A stretch of 38,570 nucleotides of DNA, from assembly GCA_007694035.1 (NCBI GenBank), contig RECM01000110.1, forward strand, positions 1 to 38,570, given 5' to 3'. Shown here one piece after another: positions 33,143-38,570 of the stretch. Under the pieces are notes generated by a model. That model saw only the letters and a program-made list of their open reading frames with translations, made no database searches and was not told the DNA's origin. The stretch's first letter is position 1, and the number at the start of each line of letters is the position of its first letter. Source of the stretch: Balneolaceae bacterium (GTDB lineage Bacteria > Bacteroidota > Rhodothermia > Balneolales > Cyclonatronaceae). The position numbers and the translations under genes are program-made.

Positions 33143-33679
33143 TTACGACTTGGCAGGGGTCAGGATCATTGACATCCGCTTGCCTTCGAGAGTGGCGGTC
33201 GATTCGATCTTGCTCACATCGCTCAGATCATTTGCAAAGCGGTCAAGGAGTTCGCGGCCCTTGTCGCTGTATATGATATCGCGTCCGCGAAACTGTACCG
33301 TGGCTTTTACCTTGTTTCCCTCTCCCAGGAATTTGCGGGCATGACGGCTTTTGAAATCGTAGTCGTGGTCGTCGGTATGTGGCCTGAAACGCAGTTCCTT
33401 GATAGAGATCACATGCTGTTTCTTTTTAGCCTCTTTTTCCTTTTTTCTCTTCTCAAACTGAAACTTCCCGTAGTCCATTATCCGGCATACGGGAGGTGCC
33501 GCATTAGGGGCAACCTCAACCAGATCCAGATTGCTGGTTTCGGCAATACGCAATGCCTCGTCGCGGGAAACTATGACGTGTTCATTATCAGGTTTAATTA
33601 ACCGGATTTTGAGAGCGGTGATTTCTTCGTTGATCCGCTCCCTGTTTTCGTCTCGTACAGGTTTATAAAACTTTGCGAT
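33143..33679 (-). CDS. infC: Translation initiation factor IF-3, AUC start
   Basis: From a conventional start only a shortened frame is found (a TTG at 33553). The reading frame is open well upstream and encodes the true N-domain: IAKFYKPVRDENRERINEEI, then LIKPDNEHVIVSRDEAL. This gives 178 residues, the usual IF-3 length. In frame there is no ATG, GTG or TTG before this region. The codon ATC at 33679-33677 is preceded by GGAG with seven bases between, so AUC is the likely start. The C-domain (FKSRHARKFLGEGNKVKATVQFRGR) is normal. IF-3 binds 30S subunits and discriminates against rare start codons, so a rare start on its own gene gives autoregulation, as known in E. coli with AUU. Confidence 0.9.
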   Translation of the reverse strand: MAKFYKPVRDENRERINEEITALKIRLIKPDNEHVIVSRDEALRIAETSNLDLVEVAPNAAPPVCRIMDYGKFQFEKRKKEKEAKKKQHVISIKELRFRPHTDDHDYDFKSRHARKFLGEGNKVKATVQFRGRDIIYSDKGRELLDRFANDLSDVSKIESTATLEGKRMSMILTPAKS

Positions 33680-33686
33680 AGATAGA

Positions 33687-33690
33687 CTCC
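33687..33690 (-). promoter_or_regulatory. GGAG ribosome binding site deciding the infC start
   Basis: GGAG lies seven bases before the ATC codon and ten bases after the thrS stop TAA. Clear Shine-Dalgarno sites are rare in this window, so its presence at a non-standard start codon supports that start. Confidence 0.7.
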
Positions 33691-33696
33691 AATTGT

Positions 33697-35643
33697 TTAG
33701 TTATCGGGTAGTACTTTGTTGTTTATTTCGTCTTTAAGACGATTGATTAAATCGGTAAGTGCGAACTGGCCAATATCACCCTTTCTGTGTTTTCTAACGG
33801 AAACAGACCTGTTCTGTTTCTCCTTGTCACCCACAATGAGCATATAGGGGACCTTGGATGTCTCCGCCTCACGGATTTTGGCTCCAATTTGCTCACTTCG
33901 GTCATTAATTTCAACACGCATGCCTTCTTTTTTTAACGCTTTGAGATAATCTTCACACAATGCGTTAAAGGCATCGGAAACCGGGATGAGAACCGCCTGA
34001 ACAGGACTGAGCCAGAGCGGGAAATTCCCGGCAAAATGTTCGATAAGTATACTTACAAACCGTTCCATCGATCCAAAGGGAGCCCTGTGAATGATTACAG
34101 GCCGGTGCTTCTGATTGTCGGCACCCACGTAGGTAAGATCAAACCGTTCGGGCATTACATAGTCGACCTGAACCGTACCGAGCTGCCACTTCCGGCCAAT
34201 GGCATCGCGAATGATGAAGTCGATTTTGGGGCCATAGAAACTGGCCTCGCCATGAGCAACGGTGTAATCAAGGCCCATTTCATCTACAACGTCACGTATC
34301 TCTTTCTGGGCGCGTTCCCAGTATTCGGCATCACCGCCAAATTTGGTCTCATCATCGTCACGGTAGGAGAGACGGATATCGACCGGCATATCGAACGTGC
34401 TGAAGACGAGCTGGGTGAGTTCAATACAGTTTTTGATCTCATCTTTGAGCTGATCCTGGGTGCAGTAAATGTGGGCGTCGTCCTGGGTAAAACCTCTTAC
34501 CCGGGTCAGCCCCGTAAGCTCGCCTGACTGCTCATAGCGGTAAACGGTACCAAATTCAGACAACCGTACAGGCAGGTCCCTGTAGCTGTGCATCTTGTTT
34601 GAATAGATCCTGTGGTGATGCGGGCAGTTCATGGGTTTCAGCAGATACTCTTCGTCGTCGACCTTGATCGGATCGTACTGCGAATCGGCATAATAGGGAT
34701 AATGGCCTGATGTCTTATATAAAGAGAGATTCCCGATATGTGGCGTGATCACTTCCTGGTACCCTCTGTCAACCTGTTCGTCGCGCAGGAAGGCTTCGAG
34801 GGTGCGGCGCAGTATGGTTCCGTTGGGGAGCCATACGGGCAGGCCGGTACCGATCATGCTGTCGATCATGTAGATACCGAGTTCTTTACCGAGCTTTTTA
34901 TGATCGCGCTTTTTGGCTTCCTCAAGAAGCGCCAGGTACTCATCGAGCATCGATTTTTTCGGGAAAGAGACGCCGTAAATCCGTGTAAGCTGCTTGCTGT
35001 CGGAATCGCCGCGCCAGTATGCACCCGCGAGACTCATCAGCTTGATTGCTTTTACCCGGTCGGTATTTGGTATGTGGGGCCCGCGGCAAAGATCAGTGAA
35101 ATTCCCCTGTTTATACAGGGTGATGGTACCGTCTTCCAGATCTTTGAGCAGATCGAGTTTATATGGATCGTTCTTTTCCCTGAAATAGGTGATTGCCTCG
35201 TCTTTGGATATCTCGACCCGCGTAAATTCTGCTTTGGCCCGGGCCAGTTCTGTCATTTTCTCTTCAATACGCTGCATGTCTTCGGGAGTAATGCGCCGGT
35301 CGCCAAAGTCCATATCATAGTAGAAGCCTGTTGCAATGGCGGGGCCGATTCCGAACCGTACATCGGGGTAAAGTTCCTGTGCGGCCTCGGCCAGCAGGTG
35401 GGCAGACGAATGCCAGAATGCATATTTGCCGTCTTCATCGTCCCAGGTGTTGATTTTAAAGCTGCCGCTTGCGGGCAATTCGCGGTTCAGGTCGAGAATT
35501 TCATTGTTCAGAGTAACCGATAGGGCTTCACGGGCCAGTCGCGGAGAGATGGATTCGGCAACCTGATAACCTGTAGTTCCTGTGTTTACAATTCTTTTTG
35601 AGCCGTCGGGCAGAACCAGTTCCAACTTGTTTTCGTCTGGCAT
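33697..35643 (-). CDS. thrS: Threonine-tRNA ligase
   Basis: This 648-residue protein is a full-length bacterial ThrRS: TGS domain (about 4-66), editing domain with HSSAH (His78, His82), class II core with zinc-ligand segment MNCPHH and the VRGFTQDDAHIYC motif, and a C-terminal anticodon-binding domain (LIPVSDAF onwards). It charges tRNA-Thr and clears serine. It is the first gene of the thrS-infC-rpmI-rplT group. The 157-base leader (35644-35800) shared with the divergent AtuA-like gene shows no recognised regulatory RNA. Confidence 0.97.
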   Translation of the reverse strand: MPDENKLELVLPDGSKRIVNTGTTGYQVAESISPRLAREALSVTLNNEILDLNRELPASGSFKINTWDDEDGKYAFWHSSAHLLAEAAQELYPDVRFGIGPAIATGFYYDMDFGDRRITPEDMQRIEEKMTELARAKAEFTRVEISKDEAITYFREKNDPYKLDLLKDLEDGTITLYKQGNFTDLCRGPHIPNTDRVKAIKLMSLAGAYWRGDSDSKQLTRIYGVSFPKKSMLDEYLALLEEAKKRDHKKLGKELGIYMIDSMIGTGLPVWLPNGTILRRTLEAFLRDEQVDRGYQEVITPHIGNLSLYKTSGHYPYYADSQYDPIKVDDEEYLLKPMNCPHHHRIYSNKMHSYRDLPVRLSEFGTVYRYEQSGELTGLTRVRGFTQDDAHIYCTQDQLKDEIKNCIELTQLVFSTFDMPVDIRLSYRDDDETKFGGDAEYWERAQKEIRDVVDEMGLDYTVAHGEASFYGPKIDFIIRDAIGRKWQLGTVQVDYVMPERFDLTYVGADNQKHRPVIIHRAPFGSMERFVSILIEHFAGNFPLWLSPVQAVLIPVSDAFNALCEDYLKALKKEGMRVEINDRSEQIGAKIREAETSKVPYMLIVGDKEKQNRSVSVRKHRKGDIGQFALTDLINRLKDEINNKVLPDN

Positions 35644-35812
35644 TGAAATAATTAAGACTGTTTTTTCTGAATACTAATGGAAGTCGTGCAAAGAGAACAA
35701 TATAACCAAAAAAATCCGAGTTTGGATATACTGATATCGTTGTGAATCTAATGCGTTTTCTTTTGGGATGTTTGTTAAATTCGGACTGATATAAAAAATA
35801 TTGGGAATACAT

Positions 35813-37180
35813 TTGAAATCAACTGTCAGAATAGCTTCCGGTCAGGGCTTTTGGGGCGATCTGCCCCTGGCGCCCGTCAATCAGGTCAGAAAGGGGTCCA
35901 TCGACTACCTTATGATGGATTACCTCGCCGAGGTGACCATGTCGATCATGCAAAAGCAGAAAATGAGGAATCCTGCACACGGCTATGCCAGGGATTTTGT
36001 TGAGGTATTTCGAGAAATACTGCCCGATATCCGGGAAAAAGGAATCAAGATTCTCACCAATGCCGGCGGTGTGAATCCTGAAGCATGCAAGGATGCCCTG
36101 CTTGAAGTAGCGGCCGGACTCGGCATAACAGGCCTGAATATCGCAGTCGTTGATGGAGACGACATCCTTGATCAGATAGAAAGCCTGAACGACGAAGGTC
36201 ATATGCTCCACAATATGGACGATGGGCGGCCTGTAACCGAAATCCGGGGCAGTCTGCTCAGTGCGAATGTCTATTTCGGTGCGCGGCCCATGGTTGAAGC
36301 TTTGAAGAAAGGTGCCGACGTGGTCATTACGGGACGTGTAACCGATACCGGTCTGTGCCTTGCACCCATGATTCATGAATTTGGCTGGTCGTTCGATGAT
36401 TTCGACAAAATGGCCAGCGGCACCATTGCGGGCCACATTCTGGAGTGCGGTGCGCAGAGCTCCGGAGGAAACTTCACCGACTGGCACACAGTCGATGATT
36501 TTGCCGGTATCGGCTTTCCCATAGTGGAAGCATTCCCCGACGGATCTTTTGTGGTTACCAAGCATGAGAATACCGGCGGCCTGGTAAATCTGATGACGGT
36601 TAAAGAACAGCTTTTATACGAAATTGGCGATCCGGCCGAATACATCACACCGGACTGTGTGGCAGATTTCACATCCGTGCGGTTAGAAGATGACGGGGTT
36701 AACCGTGTACGTGTAATGAACATTAAGGGAAAACCCGACACACCGTTTTTCAAGGTTTCGGCAAGCTATAACGACGGGTACAAAATGTCGTCTTCCCTGG
36801 TCTACTCATGGCCCGATGCACTGAAAAAAGCTGTTCTTGGCGGAGAGATATTAAAGAAAAGAGCCGAAAGACTGGGTCTGAAAACAGACGAGATACGCTG
36901 TGAGTATATCGGTTTCAGCGGCTGCAGCGAGCAGGAAATCACCGATGCCGATCTGAACAGGGAATACAATGAAATACAGCTGCGGTTTTCGGCCCGCGGT
37001 AAAAATAAAGATGATTTGAACAGGCTGGGAATGGAGATAGCTCCCCTTATATTAACCGGGCCTTCGTCCGTTACCGGTTTTGCCGGCGGCCGGCCAAGGG
37101 CAAGCGATGTAGTGGCCTACTGGCCTGCACTGATCAGTAAAAAGGCCTGTTCTCCCAGGGTGCGGATTTTTTCAACATAA
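35813..37180 (+). CDS. AtuA-like (DUF1446) protein
   Basis: This protein has 455 residues from a TTG at 35813; another TTG at 35801 would add four. The N-terminus reads SGQGFWGD, then DYLAEVTMSIM, KILTNAGGVNP, ADVVITGRVTDT and AGHILECGAQSSGG, the hallmark order of the DUF1446/AtuA family. The C-terminus closes with GGRPRASDVVAYWPALI, as expected, so it is complete. AtuA was named from acyclic terpene use in Pseudomonas, where its enzymatic role is undefined; homologues occur in acyl-CoA carboxylase loci. No carboxylase subunit is in the window. It is transcribed away from thrS and precedes a flavoprotein gene by 28 bases. Confidence 0.85.
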   Translation: MKSTVRIASGQGFWGDLPLAPVNQVRKGSIDYLMMDYLAEVTMSIMQKQKMRNPAHGYARDFVEVFREILPDIREKGIKILTNAGGVNPEACKDALLEVAAGLGITGLNIAVVDGDDILDQIESLNDEGHMLHNMDDGRPVTEIRGSLLSANVYFGARPMVEALKKGADVVITGRVTDTGLCLAPMIHEFGWSFDDFDKMASGTIAGHILECGAQSSGGNFTDWHTVDDFAGIGFPIVEAFPDGSFVVTKHENTGGLVNLMTVKEQLLYEIGDPAEYITPDCVADFTSVRLEDDGVNRVRVMNIKGKPDTPFFKVSASYNDGYKMSSSLVYSWPDALKKAVLGGEILKKRAERLGLKTDEIRCEYIGFSGCSEQEITDADLNREYNEIQLRFSARGKNKDDLNRLGMEIAPLILTGPSSVTGFAGGRPRASDVVAYWPALISKKACSPRVRIFST

Positions 37181-37208
37181 ACGCGAACGAGTTAAACAGA
37201 CATAAGTA

Positions 37209-38261
37209 ATGATTATTGGTGTTATTGGAGCGGGAATTGCGGGGCTTACCGCCGCTCGCAAACTGGCCCTGGCCGGCCACGAAGTAATAATATTCGACAA
37301 AAGCAATGGATTCGGAGGTCGAATGGCCACACGTTATGCAGGCGACCAGCTGGATATTAAAATTGACCATGGTACACCCTGCTTTACAGCCAGAAGTGAA
37401 GAATTCAGGCAGTTCGTTGATGAGCTCCGCGAAAAGGGGATTGCAGACGTATGGGCAGATCATTTCCCCTATTTTACTGGTGAGATGACCCTTGAAAAGC
37501 ACCCCGACATACCCGTTGAGCCCCACTATTTTGCCGTAGATGGCATGAACCAGATAGGTAAGTACCTCTCACGCTGGGTTGATACCAGGCTGAACACCAA
37601 AGTGAACGGCTTTACTTTCATGGGCGATACGGTGCGTAGAAAGCGCAACTGGATGATAAATTTTGCCGATTTCAGTGTGATGGAGGTTGATGCCGTAATT
37701 GTTGCCACGCCGGCGCCCCAGGCCTACGGGCTCATTGAAAACACGCAGGATGAAACTCCGTTCAAACGTATTATCCGCGATATCGACTCCATCAGTTATC
37801 AACCCTGCCACTCGCTTATGGTGAACCTGGGCAACCAGCCGGCCCCGGAATGGAAAGCCATAAGGTGCAACCACAAATCTGTACGATGGATAAGCAACGA
37901 AGTGAGCAAGCGAGGTAACAACGGCAATACAATTATCGTAGTGCAATCAAGTGCGGCATTTGCTTCGGCAAACATCAAATCTGAAGAGGTCTCAATTACA
38001 AGGTCTTTACTTGGCGCTCTCAGTGAGGTTACAGGTATGGACACTGGTAAACCTGTCTGGAGCCAGCTGCATTTCTGGAAATACAGGAACCCAAGAAACG
38101 TAATGTCCGGCTATTTTGTTGAATCCGAAAACCATCCCGCACCGGCTGCCCTGATTGGAGACTATTTCGGTGAGGCTGGTGCTGAAGGAGTGGAGGCGGC
38201 ATATTTGTCGGGCTTTAAACTTGCTGAACGGTGGCTTGAAAAATACCCCGTAAGTAAATAA
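37209..38261 (+). CDS. Renalase-like FAD-dependent amine oxidase
   Basis: This 350-residue protein begins with a Rossmann dinucleotide motif IGAGIAGLTAARKL (residues 6-19), an acidic residue in IIFDKSNGFGGRMATR (28-43) and a DHGTPCFTAR segment, the arrangement of renalase-type and protoporphyrinogen-oxidase-like flavoproteins. The C-terminal DYFGEAGAEGVEAAYLSG stretch binds FAD. It is cytoplasmic. Bacterial renalases oxidise aberrant dihydro-NAD(P) isomers; whether this protein does so is unproven. It lies 28 bases after the AtuA-like gene and 31 bases before an ABC exporter gene. Confidence 0.83.
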   Translation: MIIGVIGAGIAGLTAARKLALAGHEVIIFDKSNGFGGRMATRYAGDQLDIKIDHGTPCFTARSEEFRQFVDELREKGIADVWADHFPYFTGEMTLEKHPDIPVEPHYFAVDGMNQIGKYLSRWVDTRLNTKVNGFTFMGDTVRRKRNWMINFADFSVMEVDAVIVATPAPQAYGLIENTQDETPFKRIIRDIDSISYQPCHSLMVNLGNQPAPEWKAIRCNHKSVRWISNEVSKRGNNGNTIIVVQSSAAFASANIKSEEVSITRSLLGALSEVTGMDTGKPVWSQLHFWKYRNPRNVMSGYFVESENHPAPAALIGDYFGEAGAEGVEAAYLSGFKLAERWLEKYPVSK

Positions 38262-38292
38262 CCGGGCGATAAATAACACGTAGTAATCGCAA

Positions 38293-38570
38293 GTGCGCGA
38301 ACTATTTAAACTCAATCACTTTTTTGTCAGATACAAGTGGTCGATCATTCTCGGCACACTGTTTCTTACTGTATCCAATATTTTTCTGGTCTGGATTCCT
38401 GTGCTTATCAGGCAATCGATGGATGCAGTGGAGGAACTGCGTGCTACAGGCGATCATCATTACGATACAGTGTTCGAAGCCATATTCTCGGCCGAAGCTG
38501 GTGTTATTCTCGCCGAATTTTCAGTCTATCTGATTGGTGCAGTACTCATATATGGCGTGCTGCTTTTTCT
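38293..38570 (+). CDS. ABC exporter transmembrane domain, N-terminal part (cut by window edge)
   Basis: Reading from GTG at 38293 gives 92 codons that stay open to the edge: a charged start (VRELFKLNHFFVRYKW), a first hydrophobic helix (IILGTLFLTVSNIFLVW), then IPVLIRQSMDAVEEL, a short hydrophilic loop and a second helix (FSVYLIGAVLIYGVLLF). This is the start of an MsbA/MdlB-type ABC transporter membrane domain. The ATPase part would lie beyond the edge. No ATG is available nearby in frame. The substrate is unknown. Confidence 0.75.
   Translation, partial: MRELFKLNHFFVRYKWSIILGTLFLTVSNIFLVWIPVLIRQSMDAVEELRATGDHHYDTVFEAIFSAEAGVILAEFSVYLIGAVLIYGVLLF

Noticed and set aside
34738-35523. 261-codon open frame on the plus strand opposite thrS
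   Set aside because: Antisense of a full-length ThrRS; composition reflects the opposite strand of coding sequence.
35644-35800. thrS leader searched for a T-box or other riboswitch
   Set aside because: No T-box sequence, no terminator/antiterminator pair and no other recognised riboswitch core was seen.
35819-36565. 248-codon open frame on the minus strand
   Set aside because: Lies wholly opposite the AtuA-like gene, whose family motifs are unmistakable.
38324-38533. 69-codon open frame on the plus strand at the right edge
   Set aside because: The overlapping frame from GTG at 38293 encodes a clear ABC exporter membrane domain, so this one is out of frame.

Overview
The window reads as an ordinary, gene-dense bacterial chromosome. 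It is most likely from the Bacteroidota/Chlorobiota side of the tree, and my inference within that is Balneolota or Rhodothermota. Reasons: few Shine-Dalgarno sites, two TAnnTTTG-type -7 boxes, an xerC-hpf-hprK cluster, and a carotenoid acyl-glycoside gene set of the Salinibacter/Chlorobi kind. I see no prophage, integron, insertion sequence, CRISPR array, tRNA or rRNA gene.

Left part (1-9.8 kb). The 5' end of bioB enters from the left edge on the minus strand. An alpha/beta hydrolase, an orphan OmpR-type response regulator and a TrmH-like SPOUT methyltransferase follow on the plus strand. Then come minus-strand genes for an M23 peptidase and the compact operon xerC-hpf-hprK. The segment at 6.4-9.8 kb combines a family 2 glycosyltransferase, a CrtC-type carotenoid hydratase and a PlsC-like acyltransferase. 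Together they can be read as hydration, glucosylation and acylation of a carotenoid end group.

Middle (10-23.6 kb). This part is rich in signalling and envelope genes: an O-methyltransferase, a GAF-PP2C phosphatase, a glutamate-cysteine-ligase-like enzyme fused to a CBS pair, and a divergent CHAD-MFS pair. An HD hydrolase follows. Next is a run of a DUF4097-like beta-repeat protein, a 7TM receptor with a cytoplasmic PP2C phosphatase, and an Omp85-like barrel, closed by a strong terminator. A secreted M28 peptidase comes after it.

Right part (23.8-38.6 kb). queD-queE-SDR (queuosine precursor) is followed by a large minus-strand block: thrS-infC-rpmI-rplT, a strong terminator, pheS-pheT, a small coiled-coil protein, zapA, an RNA that folds like 6S RNA, a second terminator, ymdB-lolD, and a membrane-anchored TPR protein. 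infC appears to start at AUC behind a GGAG site. The right edge holds an AtuA-like protein, a renalase-like flavoprotein and the beginning of an ABC exporter.

The items most worth a second look are the 6S-like RNA, the carotenoid tailoring locus, the CBS-fused ligase beside the CHAD gene, and the beta-repeat/7TM-phosphatase/barrel operon.
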